Source of the DNA: Nocardia sp. NBC_01730
GTDB taxonomy: Bacteria; Actinomycetota; Actinomycetes; Mycobacteriales; Mycobacteriaceae
Assembly (NCBI RefSeq): GCF_035920445.1
Contig: NZ_CP109162.1
Location: forward strand, 5,766,001 to 5,830,000
Length of the DNA stretch: 64,000 nt
Direction: 5' to 3'
Both the position numbers and the translations under genes were made by a program. Positions 26,356 to 35,118 of this stretch are shown piece by piece. The stretch's first letter is position 1. The number at the start of each line of letters is the position of its first letter. The notes below the pieces were generated by a model. It searched no databases, was not told the origin of the DNA, and saw only the letters and a list, made by a program, of their open reading frames with translations.

Positions 26356-26805
26356 TCACACCCTGGTCAGGGCTACGACCGGGATGATGCGGGCGGTGCG
26401 CATCTCGTGCTCGGCGAAGAACGGGTAGGTCTGCTTGAGCATGGCCCAGGTGCGCGCGCGGTCGTCGCCGGTGAGCGGGGTGGCCAGCGCCTCGCAGGCT
26501 TCCGCGCCCACCTCGACGAAAACGCGGCGGTCTCGCTCCAGGTTCAGGTACCAGTCGGGGTGGGTCGGGGCGCCGACGTTGGACGCGACGATCAAGAGGC
26601 GGTCGCCGTCGTGATGGAACATCATCGGGGTGGTGTGCGGCGCGCCGGATCGGCGACCCGTCGTGGTCAGCAGGACCAAGCGGTCGCGGTGCATGCCCTC
26701 TATGTCGCCGCCCGCCCGGAACTGAGCGATAGTTCTTCGATTGATTTCCTGGACGTCGATGTTCTTCACCTCGCTCGGGTGCGTCGGACCACTCCCAGCT
26801 TTCAC
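26356..26805 (-). CDS. F420-type nitroreductase-family protein (Ddn-like)
   Basis: A 149-residue split-barrel protein of the deazaflavin-dependent nitroreductase (Ddn/FDOR-A) family. The diagnostic blocks are LLTTTGRRSGAPHTTPMMF, LLIVASNVGAPTHPDWYLNL and the closing YPFFAEHEMRTARIIPVVAL. Such enzymes use reduced coenzyme F420 to reduce quinones or nitro compounds at the membrane face. The start is a GTG at 26805; GTG 26769 is an alternative and neither has a good ribosome site. The next gene on this strand starts 55 bases upstream of it in transcription terms only if they share a promoter, which is not evident. Confidence 0.85.
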   Translation of the reverse strand: MKAGSGPTHPSEVKNIDVQEINRRTIAQFRAGGDIEGMHRDRLVLLTTTGRRSGAPHTTPMMFHHDGDRLLIVASNVGAPTHPDWYLNLERDRRVFVEVGAEACEALATPLTGDDRARTWAMLKQTYPFFAEHEMRTARIIPVVALTRV

Positions 26806-26860
26806 CCTGGTCGAGCGTTATGTCCGGAAAACGCCCGGATTAGGGCCGTGACCTGCACAT

Positions 26861-27700
26861 CTATGCGCGATGGGCGAGCAGGTGCCGGATGAGCAGCCGG
26901 GTCAGGGCCTCGGGCGCCTCCTCGGGTATCCAGTGCGAGACGTCCTCGAGCATCTCGAAGCGATACGGGCCCGACACGTATTTCTGCGTGGCCAGTGCCG
27001 CGGTGGACCCTACAGTCGCGTCCTCGGTGCTCCACACATACAGTGTGGGAACGCTCACCGGACCGATCGGGCTCGCGAGATGCGTCGCGCGGTACCAGTT
27101 GAGCGCCGCGGTGAGCGCCCCCGGCCGCTCGAGCCGGCGCACATAGTCCTCGACGTGCTCCTCGGAAACCTTCCATTCGAAGATCCTGCGCAGGCCGGCG
27201 CTATCGTCCGCGAGGAGGATCCGCTCGGCTGCGCGGGGCTGGCGCAGCATCGTCAGATGGTGCGCCCGCTGTGCCTGGTCCTCGTCCTTGGCCATGGCCT
27301 GCTCGAGTGCTGTGGGATGTGGATGCGACACCGCACTGAAGGTGCGGATCCGCCCCGGTATCCGGTCCGCGACCGCCCATCCCACCAGGGCTCCGCAGTC
27401 GTGGCCGATCAGATCGAACCGCTCCCACCCCAGCCGGTCGGCGATCGCTACGACATCGCCGACCAGTTCCTCGAGCCGATACTCGGCGGCCCGCTCCGGC
27501 CGCACCCCCGGCGAATATCCGCGCTGATCGGGCGCCACGGCGTGACATCCTCCTCCGCCGAGCGCTTCGAGCTGGAACTCCCACTCGACCGCGCCCTGAG
27601 GGAACCCGTGCAGCAGCAGCACTTCCCGGCCGCCGGGCGTTCCGGCGGCCAACGCGTCGAACGTCCCCGCCGCGGTGTGAATCTCGAGTTGTTCGATCAC
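26861..27700 (-). CDS. Epoxide-hydrolase-like alpha/beta hydrolase
   Basis: A 279-residue alpha/beta hydrolase. The oxyanion motif is LLHGFPQ (29-35), and the nucleophile elbow is GHDCGA with Asp101 instead of Ser. That makes an epoxide hydrolase or haloalkane dehalogenase-type mechanism more likely than an esterase. The catalytic His is in EDVSHWIPEEAPE near 257, and the third-acid region is VWSTEDATV. The cap region is helical. No signal peptide. The substrate is unknown. It starts at GTG 27700. The position in the genome recalls hydrolase Rv0045c near leuS/ino1 in M. tuberculosis, but orthology is not established. Confidence 0.85.
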   Translation of the reverse strand: MIEQLEIHTAAGTFDALAAGTPGGREVLLLHGFPQGAVEWEFQLEALGGGGCHAVAPDQRGYSPGVRPERAAEYRLEELVGDVVAIADRLGWERFDLIGHDCGALVGWAVADRIPGRIRTFSAVSHPHPTALEQAMAKDEDQAQRAHHLTMLRQPRAAERILLADDSAGLRRIFEWKVSEEHVEDYVRRLERPGALTAALNWYRATHLASPIGPVSVPTLYVWSTEDATVGSTAALATQKYVSGPYRFEMLEDVSHWIPEEAPEALTRLLIRHLLAHRA

Positions 27701-27730
27701 CCGCCCGACTCTAGAGCCGAATACCGACAG

Positions 27731-28027
27731 TCAGTGCTCGTCATAGTGCCCGTCGTGGGCGGCGTGGCGGTGGCCCTCGTGCAGGTAGTCCACATGGTCG
27801 CCGTGCTGGACCGCGTCGTGGCCGCAGTTCGGGCCGTGCTGGTGCGGGTGGTCGGCGTGTTCGGCATGCCCGGACGGCTCGCACTCGTCGTAGTGGCCCT
27901 CGTGTTCACGATGCAGATGGCCTTCGTGGGCATAGTCGACATGGTCTCCGTGCTGGATCGCCGTGTGACCGCAGTCCGGGCCGTGCTTGTGGTCGTGGCC
28001 GGTGTGCTCTACGTGTGCTGTGGCCAT
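27731..28027 (-). CDS. Histidine-rich two-repeat metal-binding protein
   Basis: A 98-residue protein with roughly a quarter histidine, plus cysteines and acidic residues. It consists of two near-identical units of about 39 residues, each with the order HxHGPxCGH - QHGDHVDY - HEGH - H..H.GHYDE. Each unit has one Cys in PDCGH / PNCGH. No signal peptide or membrane segment, so it is probably a cytoplasmic zinc or nickel store or chaperone; this is inferred from composition. ATG 28027 is chosen because AAGGGGA lies upstream; an earlier in-frame ATG at 28081 is less likely. I did not find a clear Zur-type operator upstream. Confidence 0.75.
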   Translation of the reverse strand: MATAHVEHTGHDHKHGPDCGHTAIQHGDHVDYAHEGHLHREHEGHYDECEPSGHAEHADHPHQHGPNCGHDAVQHGDHVDYLHEGHRHAAHDGHYDEH

Positions 28028-28144
28028 CAGACTTTTCCCCTTTCCTTGCTCAGACAGCTGGATACGTGACTCGCAACACATTACCAGGTGCGCATTTATG
28101 CAGATAGCCAGGCATGTGCTGGCCGAGCGGGAAGGGGGCGCGGT

Positions 28145-28870
28145 TCAGAGCACCTGGGAGAGGAACCGTTGCAGCCGCGGCGTCCGCGCTGCGTCGAACA
28201 GCGCGTCGGGCGAACCGGTTTCGACGACCTGTCCCTCGTCCATGAACACCACGCTGTCGGAGACGGTGCGGGCGAAGCCCATCTCGTGCGTCACCACGAT
28301 CATCGACATACCGCCGGAGGCGAGATCGGCCATCAGGGCGAGCACGCCCTTGACCAGCTCGGGGTCCAGCGCCGAGGTGGCCTCGTCGAAGAACATGATC
28401 TCGGGCTTCATGGCCAGCGCCCGCGCGATGGCGACGCGCTGCTGCTGGCCACCGGAGAGGTTGGCCGGTCTGGTGTCGGCCTTGTCGACCAACCCGACGA
28501 TCTCCAACTGCTCGACCGCGAGCGCCCGCGCCGCGTCCTTGGACAGGCCGCGCAGCTTGCGTGGCCCGAGCGCGACGTTCTCCACCACGGTCTTGTGCGG
28601 AAACAGGTTGAAGTGCTGGAACACCATGCCGATGCGCTGACGCAGCTTGTCCGGGTCTTCGGTGAGCACGGACTCGCCGTCCAGCAGCACGTCGCCCTGG
28701 TCCGGCTCGTGCAGCCGGTTCAGCACGCGCAGCAGGGTCGACTTGCCGGAGCCGGACGGTCCGATGACGGTGACGGTCTTGCCCGCGGCGACATGGATAT
28801 CGATGCCGCGCAGCACATGATTGTGCCCGAGCGTCAGGTGCAATCCGGTACCAGTGAGGGAGGCACTCAT
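28145..28870 (-). CDS. Polar amino-acid ABC transporter ATPase (GlnQ-like)
   Basis: A 241-residue ABC ATPase of the polar amino-acid uptake family. Walker A is GPSGSGKST (about 37-45), the Q-loop is in MVFQHFNLFPH, the signature is LSGGQQQRVAIARAL, Walker B is IMFFDEATSALD and the H-loop is in VVTHEMGFA. It energises import by the fused binding-protein/permease encoded immediately upstream in transcription: that gene's stop (28871-28873) abuts this ATG (28870-28868) with no gap. The substrate is probably glutamine, glutamate or a related amino acid, by family only. Confidence 0.93.
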   Translation of the reverse strand: MSASLTGTGLHLTLGHNHVLRGIDIHVAAGKTVTVIGPSGSGKSTLLRVLNRLHEPDQGDVLLDGESVLTEDPDKLRQRIGMVFQHFNLFPHKTVVENVALGPRKLRGLSKDAARALAVEQLEIVGLVDKADTRPANLSGGQQQRVAIARALAMKPEIMFFDEATSALDPELVKGVLALMADLASGGMSMIVVTHEMGFARTVSDSVVFMDEGQVVETGSPDALFDAARTPRLQRFLSQVL

Positions 28871-30667
28871 CTATCCGCGCCCTTCCGTGATCGTGGCCGC
28901 TTCGACCGGGTCGATGGGCCGGTCGGGGCGTCCGGTGCGCATACGGCGGTCGATGTAGTTCACCAGATGGGTGAGCGGGACGGTCAGCAGCAGGTAGACC
29001 AGGCCCGCGGCCACCAGCGGTGAGAGATTCCCGGTCTGCGCGTTGAGATCTCGGCCGACCGCGAACAGCTCGCGCTGGGTGGCGAGTAGACCGAGGAAGT
29101 AGATCAGCGAGGAATCCTTGATCAGCGCGATGAACTGGTTCATCAGCGCGGGCAGCACCCGGCGCACGCCCTGCGGGATCACCACCAGCGTCATCGACTG
29201 CCGGTAGCCGAACCCGATGGCGCGCGCCGCCTCCAGCTGACCGGGCTCGACCGATTGGATGCCGGAGCGAAAGATCTCGCCGATATAGGCCGAGGCGAGC
29301 AGCGCGAGTGCGACGGCGCCGAGCCAGTACGGGTTGTTCCCGGTGACGTTGCGCGCCACCGGACCGATGCCGAGGCCGATCAGCAGGATGATCACCACGG
29401 CGGGCAGGCCACGAAAGATGTCGGTGTAAACCCGGGCGGGCCAGCGCAACCAGCGGGTCCGGGAAATGCCCGCGACCGCGAGCAGCATGCCGAGGACGGT
29501 GCCGAGACCACCCGAAACGACCGCGAGGATCAGAGTATTCGGTAGCCCGGTCCGGAGCAGATCAGGAAAAGCCTTGCGGTACAACGACCAGTCGAAGAAC
29601 GTGTCCTTCAACTGCCGCAAAGTGGATTTCGGCGCGTTCTGCGTCGTGTCACCCTGCTGTTTTCCGGCGGCGAGCGCGGCGAAGTCCGGCAGCTGCGGCG
29701 ACGGCGCAGTCCTGGATCCCGGCTTCCAGCCCGGCGGCAGCTGCCGCGGCACCCAGTCGCCGTAGAGCCTGGCGTAGGTGCCGTCGGCGATCACCGCGTC
29801 CAGGCCGCTGTTGAGCGCGTCGATCAGCGGCTGGTTGTTCTTGGCGACCGCCCAGCCGACGAAGTTGTCCAGGCTGAAGGTGTTCTGCGATACCGATGTT
29901 CCGTCACCCGGCGCGATCGCGCCCTCCGCCTGCGCGGACGGCGCGACCCAGGCGTCCACCTGGCCGGACTTCAGGTTGGCGTAGGCGGTGTTGTAGTCCG
30001 GGAACTTCACCGGGTCCAAGTGCAGCTGGTTCACCACGAACTCGTCCTGGACCGTGCCCTGTACGACGGCGATCCTGGTGCCGCGGTTGAGGTCCGAAAA
30101 ACCTTTGACGGCACCGCCGTTCGGCACAACGAGGGAGAAGTAGCCGAAGTCGTAGCCGTTGGTGAAGCCGACCAGCCTGCGGCGCGCGTCGGTGGTGGTG
30201 ATGTTCGACGATCCGACGTCGAAGCGGCCGCCGGACACCTGGGCGAGCAGTCCGGCGAACTCGGTACCCGAGAACTCCACCTGCAGGCCGAGCTTGGCGG
30301 CGATCGCCTTCAACAGCTCGTTGTCGAAGCCGGTGAACGTCCCCTGCCGGTTGACGCAGATGCTCGGCGGTGCGTCCGAGAGGGTCCCGACGCTGAGCTT
30401 GCCCGGGGTGATCAATCCGAGCTTGGATACGTCGATCGATCCGAGCGGCGCGGTCGTCGCGGTGGTGTAGCGGTCGGTGCCCGCGGCTTCCGACGCGGCC
30501 AGGTTCGTCGGGGCGGCCGATGCGGCGGCCAGGCCGGGCGGGGCGCACAGGTTGCGCTCCGTGGACGCGTCATCGGAGCCGGAACCACAGGCGGTGACGC
30601 TGAGACCGACAGCAAGCAATATCAGGGCGATCAACGAACGAGACCGCACAGCGGGCAGACGAGCCAT
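28871..30667 (-). CDS. Fused solute-binding protein and permease (amino-acid ABC importer)
   Basis: A 598-residue fusion. It begins with a lipoprotein-type signal (hydrophobic to LSVTACG, Cys near 27). A SBP_bac_3 periplasmic-binding domain follows at about 80-325, with GKLSVGTLSDAPP, GFDNELLKAIAAKLG and GSSNITTTDARRRLVGFTNGY. An inner-membrane permease occupies about 355-585, with the EAA loop LEAARAIGFGYRQSMTLVVIPQGVRRVLP. Most systems encode these as separate proteins; the fusion ties one receptor to each permease. The GlnQ-like ATPase gene follows without a gap, so this is a complete importer. Confidence 0.92.
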   Translation of the reverse strand: MARLPAVRSRSLIALILLAVGLSVTACGSGSDDASTERNLCAPPGLAAASAAPTNLAASEAAGTDRYTTATTAPLGSIDVSKLGLITPGKLSVGTLSDAPPSICVNRQGTFTGFDNELLKAIAAKLGLQVEFSGTEFAGLLAQVSGGRFDVGSSNITTTDARRRLVGFTNGYDFGYFSLVVPNGGAVKGFSDLNRGTRIAVVQGTVQDEFVVNQLHLDPVKFPDYNTAYANLKSGQVDAWVAPSAQAEGAIAPGDGTSVSQNTFSLDNFVGWAVAKNNQPLIDALNSGLDAVIADGTYARLYGDWVPRQLPPGWKPGSRTAPSPQLPDFAALAAGKQQGDTTQNAPKSTLRQLKDTFFDWSLYRKAFPDLLRTGLPNTLILAVVSGGLGTVLGMLLAVAGISRTRWLRWPARVYTDIFRGLPAVVIILLIGLGIGPVARNVTGNNPYWLGAVALALLASAYIGEIFRSGIQSVEPGQLEAARAIGFGYRQSMTLVVIPQGVRRVLPALMNQFIALIKDSSLIYFLGLLATQRELFAVGRDLNAQTGNLSPLVAAGLVYLLLTVPLTHLVNYIDRRMRTGRPDRPIDPVEAATITEGRG

Positions 30668-30815
30668 GCTGGAACCCTAGCCGGATGAAGCTGTTAATCC
30701 TCGGCTACCCGAAGGCCGACGGCGTGAGAATCCTCGCCCCACACGGCGGTCGAGAGTTCGAATCACCCTGATCCGAACTCCGCGCCGACGTCCGCCTGCC
30801 GACCGGCGATCCGGC

Positions 30816-31610
30816 TCAGGCCAGCCCCCTGACCGGCTCCGGGTTGACTTCGTCGCGCCAGCGAACAGCGCGCTCGATCTCGCTCAGGTCGTAGTCCGGT
30901 CCGCTCACTCCGATGGTGAACGTCGTCACCCCCGCCGCCACGAACTCCGGCGCCTTCGCCGCGCCCGGCCACTGCACGGAGCGTTCGATACGCCCCTGGT
31001 CGGTGCCGACGGCGGCGCAGTGCTCCGCGAGCACCTTGTTCTTGTGCGCGAGCGCGTCCAGGTCGGCGAAGGTGTGCCAGACGTCGGCGTACTCGGCGAC
31101 CAGCCGCAGCGTCTTCTTCTCGCCGCCGCCGCCGATCAGAATCGGGATCTCGCGGGTCGGCGGGGGGTTCAGCTTCCGCAAGCGGGCGGTAAGCCGGACC
31201 AGATTGTCCTTCAGCAGGGTGAGCCTGCTGCCCGGCGTGCCGAACTCGTAGCCGTACTCGTCATAGTCCTTCTGGAACCAACCCGCCCCGATACCGAGAA
31301 CGAGCCGGCCGCCGCTGATGTGGTCGACAGTGCGCGCCATGTCGGCGAGCAGGTCCGGATTGCGGTAGCCGCCGCCGGTGACCAGCGCGCCGAGCTCCAC
31401 CCGCTCGGTCTGCTCAGCCCAGGCGCCCAGCATCGTCCAGCACTCGAAGTGCGCCCCGTCCGGGTCGCCGGTGAGCGGAAAGAAGTGATCCCAGTTGAAC
31501 ACGATGTCGACACCCACGTCTTCGGCCCGCAGAACCGCGTCGCGGATGAGCCCGTACTCGGGCGCGTGCTGCGGTTGCAGCTGAACTCCGATACGAACAG
31601 GACGACTCAT
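30816..31610 (-). CDS. LLM-class F420-dependent oxidoreductase
   Basis: A 264-residue luciferase-like (LLM) TIM-barrel oxidoreductase. Family landmarks are VFNWDHFFPL near the N-terminus, LGALVTGGGYRNPDLLADMARTVDHISGGRLVLGIGAGW in the middle and IPILIGGGGEKKTLRLVAEYADVWH. In actinobacteria such proteins commonly use F420; FMN use cannot be excluded. The substrate is unknown. Its place between the transporter and PucR genes gives no pathway. M. tuberculosis has an LLM gene (Rv0044c) between leuS and ino1, a possible but unproven counterpart. Confidence 0.9.
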   Translation of the reverse strand: MSRPVRIGVQLQPQHAPEYGLIRDAVLRAEDVGVDIVFNWDHFFPLTGDPDGAHFECWTMLGAWAEQTERVELGALVTGGGYRNPDLLADMARTVDHISGGRLVLGIGAGWFQKDYDEYGYEFGTPGSRLTLLKDNLVRLTARLRKLNPPPTREIPILIGGGGEKKTLRLVAEYADVWHTFADLDALAHKNKVLAEHCAAVGTDQGRIERSVQWPGAAKAPEFVAAGVTTFTIGVSGPDYDLSEIERAVRWRDEVNPEPVRGLA

Positions 31611-31763
31611 GACGTGCTCCTCGTCACTCGGTGAATACCCCGATCGAGGCTACCGGCGCGGTGCTGTTCACGCAGAAGCCCTGGCGAACACCGCACACCA
31701 GGCGGATCGCCGCGTCTAGGTTGAGACCTCGATGGCCCGAGATGGCGGACGGAGGTGTCGGGT

Positions 31764-33017
31764 GTGGCCGGGAGTAGCGACGATGTGGTGCGCGGAGTCG
31801 TGCGGGAGATTCTGCGGAATCGCGACCAGTTGATCAGCGATCTGTCGTCGCAGATTCGCGCACAGGTGGAGGCGCTGGACCTGGACACGCGAATGCGCGG
31901 ACTGTTCGAGGCAGGCACCACCGACAACCTGATGGCGGTCCTCGACTTCGTGCAGAACGACGCTGCCGAGAAAGACGTGCAGGCTCCGACCAGGGCGCTG
32001 GTGTACGCGCGAACCCTCGCACAACGTGATGTCCCGGTGTCAGCGCTGATTCGGGGCTACCGCATCGGGCACGCCGAGTTCCTCGATGTCGCGATGCGGT
32101 TGGCCGTTGAGCTGGGCGGAGCCGACAGCGCAGCGGCCATTGTCCGCCTCGTCAATCGCACCGCCGTCTACATCGACCGGGTCTGTGAGCAGGTCGGGAT
32201 CGCCTACGAGCAGGAACGCGACCGGTGGGTGGGCAGCCGCGGCGGGCTGCGTCAAGAGTGGGTGGCGCGCGTGCTGGACGGCTCGGTCGCCGACATCGGC
32301 CAGGCCGAGCAGGTACTGCGGTATTCACTGAGCGGCAGCCACGTCGCGCTGAATGTGTGGACCGATCCCGAGATCTCACCGCGGGCAGCGGTTGATGTTC
32401 TGGATGCCGTTCGCGGTGCGCTCATTCCGCTGTTCGACGATTCTCGGCGGCCGTTGCTGGTGCCGACCGACGAACACGAGGTTCGGCTGTGGTTCTCGGT
32501 TCCCCGCGAGTTCGCAATCGACGTGGCCGCCATCGAGCGCGCGATATCGGCGCTGCCCGGACGCGTGGCGATCGGCGAGTGCGGCGTTGATGTAGCGGGT
32601 TTCTGCCGTAGCCTGCGCCAAGCCGACCGGGTCCGAGAAATCGTGCTTCTGGCCGGCGAGAGCGCTCCCCGTGTCGTGTCACACGCCCAGGTAGCGGCCG
32701 TCGCGCTGATGGTCGGAGATATCGACGCGCTGCGCGAGTTCGTGGCCGATTGCCTGGGTGAACTGGCCGTCGACAACCATCGCAACGTGTGGTTACGGGA
32801 AACCCTGTGCGTCTTTCTGGCCAACAACCGCAGTTTCGCCGCCACCGCACAGGAATTGGCCGTGCACCGCAACACCATCCAGTACCGGGTGCGGCAGGCG
32901 CTGGACGCGATCGGGGACGTCTTCGACGATCATGACCGCACACTGCACCTGCATCTGGCGCTCCAGGCCGCGCGCTGGCTGGGGCCCGCGGTCCTGAGAC
33001 CGACCGCATCTCGCTGA
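31764..33017 (+). CDS. PucR/CdaR-family transcription regulator
   Basis: About 417 residues. The N-terminal region is helical (RsbT-co-antagonist/RsbRD-like) and covers about 1-150. A GGDEF-like middle domain follows, and the C-terminal PucR helix-turn-helix reads LRETLCVFLANNRSFAATAQELAVHRNTIQYRVRQA near 350-390. Such regulators sense metabolites and activate catabolic genes. GTG 31764 is preferred because GGAGG (31751-31755) lies 8 bases upstream; GTG 31755 overlaps that site. The lactonase gene 360 bases downstream on the same strand is a possible target. Confidence 0.88.
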   Translation: MAGSSDDVVRGVVREILRNRDQLISDLSSQIRAQVEALDLDTRMRGLFEAGTTDNLMAVLDFVQNDAAEKDVQAPTRALVYARTLAQRDVPVSALIRGYRIGHAEFLDVAMRLAVELGGADSAAAIVRLVNRTAVYIDRVCEQVGIAYEQERDRWVGSRGGLRQEWVARVLDGSVADIGQAEQVLRYSLSGSHVALNVWTDPEISPRAAVDVLDAVRGALIPLFDDSRRPLLVPTDEHEVRLWFSVPREFAIDVAAIERAISALPGRVAIGECGVDVAGFCRSLRQADRVREIVLLAGESAPRVVSHAQVAAVALMVGDIDALREFVADCLGELAVDNHRNVWLRETLCVFLANNRSFAATAQELAVHRNTIQYRVRQALDAIGDVFDDHDRTLHLHLALQAARWLGPAVLRPTASR

Positions 33018-33377
33018 CCCGACGATCGTTGCACCTGTCGGTGCGGGATCCGAAAGAGTGGCCATCAATTGTGTGCTCTCCGCACAAAAAATGTACAAAC
33101 TTTCATTCGCACAGGATATGGTCCGGCCCACAGCGCAGCCTTAGCATCTGTCATACGCGCAGCTCAACGCTGGTGCGCAAAGGAGACGGCATGTAACACC
33201 CATCAGCGTGAGTTATGCGTTCAACCCAATTACCGGCTAGGCGATCCGCCGAGCTGAATGATCTTTCATTCCTCGAACCATTCGATTGCGGAGGGCGAGC
33301 GCTCGCAGCGTTGAGCTTTGCCCTGCCGCACGGCCGGCGGCTGGTAGAAAACCCTTTCGAATAAGGAGACAACCGCT
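33018..33377. promoter_or_regulatory. Leader region of the lactonase gene
   Basis: There is no sizeable gene in these 360 bases. TGTGC-TCTCC-GCACA (33072-33086) is a perfect inverted repeat and a possible operator. AAAGGAG (33179-33185) stands 5 bases before ATG 33191, which is followed directly by TAA (33194-33196): a start-stop pair with an optimal ribosome site. A second AAGGAG (about 33363-33368) serves the lactonase GTG. GCGAGCGCTCGC near 33297 is self-complementary. Confidence 0.45.
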
Positions 33378-34358
33378 GTGACACGGATCGAAACCGTCCG
33401 CGGAGCTATCGACACCGCCGATCTCGGCGTGACGTTGATGCACGAGCACGTCTTCGTGCTCACCGGGGATATCCACCAGAACTACCCGGCCGAATGGGGT
33501 TCCGAAGACGAACGCATCGCCGACGCCGTCCGGCGACTGCGCGGCGCCTACGACGCGGGCGTACGCACGATCGTCGACCTGACGGTGGTCGGCCTCGGCC
33601 GCTACATCCCGCGCATTCAGCGGATCGCCGAACAGATTTCCGTCAACCTGGTGGTCGCGACCGGCGTCTATACCTATGACGATGTCCCGTTCTACTTCCA
33701 CTACCGGGGGCCGGCCCTGAACGCAATCGTGGGCGCGCAGGTCCCCGACCCCATGGTCGACATGTTCATCGGTGACATCCGTGACGGTATCGCAGGCACC
33801 GGGGTCAAGGCAGGCATGCTCAAGTGCGCTATCGACCAGCAAGGGCTGACCTCTGGAGTCGAACGTGTCATGCGTGCGGTGGCCAAGGCTCACCTCGAAA
33901 CCGGCGTGCCGATCACCGTGCACACCCACCCGAACTCCCGCACCGGCCTCGACGTGAAGCGCGTCCTGTGCGACGAAGAAGGCGTCGACCCCGGCCGAAT
34001 CGTGCTCGGCCACAGCGGCGACACCACCGACTGCGATCACCTCGCCGAACTGGCCGACGCGGGCTTCGTCCTCGGCATGGACCGCTTCGGCATCAACCTC
34101 GACACCACTTTCGAGGCCCGCGCGGACACCCTCATCGAAATGGTGCGACGCGGCTACACCGACCGGATGGTGCTTTCGCAGGACGCGAGCTGCTACCTCG
34201 ACTGGATCGAACCGGCCGCGATGGCCGCCCTGCCACAGTGGCACTACACCCACATATTCGACGACGTGTTCCCCTACGTACTCGAACGCGGCGTAAGCAA
34301 GGAACAGATCGACACCATGCTGATCGACGTGCCTCGCGCGTTCTTCGAAGGCCGCTGA
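33378..34358 (+). CDS. Phosphotriesterase-family lactonase (QsdA-like)
   Basis: A 326-residue amidohydrolase of the phosphotriesterase group. All binuclear-metal ligands are visible: His22 and His24 (MHEHV), the Lys to be carbamylated, Lys149 (MLKCA), His184 in VHTH, His212 in LGHSGD and Asp269 in LSQDAS. The sequence resembles PTE-like lactonases from Rhodococcus (QsdA) that open acyl-homoserine lactones, as I recall it. Phosphotriesterase activity in this group is usually a side reaction. No signal peptide. AAGGAG precedes GTG 33378 by about 9 bases. Neighbouring PucR and LAL-type LuxR regulators fit an inducible catabolic or signal-quenching role, by inference. Confidence 0.85.
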   Translation: MTRIETVRGAIDTADLGVTLMHEHVFVLTGDIHQNYPAEWGSEDERIADAVRRLRGAYDAGVRTIVDLTVVGLGRYIPRIQRIAEQISVNLVVATGVYTYDDVPFYFHYRGPALNAIVGAQVPDPMVDMFIGDIRDGIAGTGVKAGMLKCAIDQQGLTSGVERVMRAVAKAHLETGVPITVHTHPNSRTGLDVKRVLCDEEGVDPGRIVLGHSGDTTDCDHLAELADAGFVLGMDRFGINLDTTFEARADTLIEMVRRGYTDRMVLSQDASCYLDWIEPAAMAALPQWHYTHIFDDVFPYVLERGVSKEQIDTMLIDVPRAFFEGR

Positions 34359-35118
34359 ACACCTGGCTCAACGAGAGGCACATGGCTGCGGCGAACCGCA
34401 GGTGGCCGCTCCTTGGTGTGCCGAACGATCTCCGAATGTCACCGTTCCAAGAACAGCCGTTCATTTGCCATCCGGGGCAACCCTCCGGTGTCCCCGGGGA
34501 GCACTTTCACGTCATCGGCGTAGCGGCAGCGCAGATGCTCCTGGACGAACACTTTCGCGGCGGACAGGCAGGCGGCGAAATGGAACTGGACACCGCGCAG
34601 ATGGACGCACAGATGTACGTCCGGCTCATCAGGCAGTGGCGAAGCTTCGGTACTCAAGTGCGCTCCTGTTCACCGCGGACGGCGGCCGTTCAGGTGCCAC
34701 ACCCAAGTCGGCGTGTCGGCGCTGGTTTCATGCGCCGCTGTGTCAGACATAGCGATCACATCCGTTCGAACACATCGGGATGGTGGCCGTGCCGTGTGCG
34801 CATCGTCTTCCTTGACGCCGCATCGCATTGGCCACAACGTGACACTCCCACGTCACTGACGAGAGCGGCATGGGGGAAATCCCTACGATTTCCCCCATCC
34901 CGGACGCCCGAACCGGGATCAGGTGCGCAGGCGGTGCCCGGCCCGAGCATTAGCCGCCGTACGCGGGGCTACCTCGGCGGTAAGGTGAAACAAGGAATAA
35001 GGAATGTCGGCGCGCCGAGATCCTGGCCACGCGGCTCCAGGACCGGCGTCCGGAGGTAGGGAACGCTGAAAGGGTCGGCCACGGTCGTTCCGCATCGCTG
35101 CGTCACTCGGGAGTCTCG
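34359..35118. other. Gene-poor stretch before the LuxR regulator
   Basis: I see no convincing gene in these 760 bases. Open frames exist on both strands, including one on minus containing a CRYADDV string, but none has a ribosome site, family resemblance or normal codon use. The one clear element is the hairpin at 34870-34898. The stretch could hold a decayed gene. Confidence 0.5.
34870..34898. terminator. Perfect 12-bp hairpin
   Basis: ATGGGGGAAATC and GATTTCCCCCAT form a 12-bp perfect stem with the 5-base loop CCTAC. It is the strongest simple stem-loop between the lactonase and LuxR genes. No T run follows on plus; on minus it is also bare. It may terminate read-through from the lactonase gene 510 bases upstream or end a lost gene. 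Confidence 0.5.

Noticed and set aside
30745..30790. GTCGAGAGTTCGAATCAC, like a tRNA T-loop
   Set aside because: No acceptor stem, D arm or anticodon arm can be formed around it, so it is not a tRNA and not a clear attachment remnant.
34439..34657. Minus-strand frame with CRYADDV, resembling the reverse-transcriptase YADD motif
   Set aside because: Only four to five residues match. There is no other RT block before or after it, no intron boundary or ribosome site, and the frame stops soon. Treated as chance.
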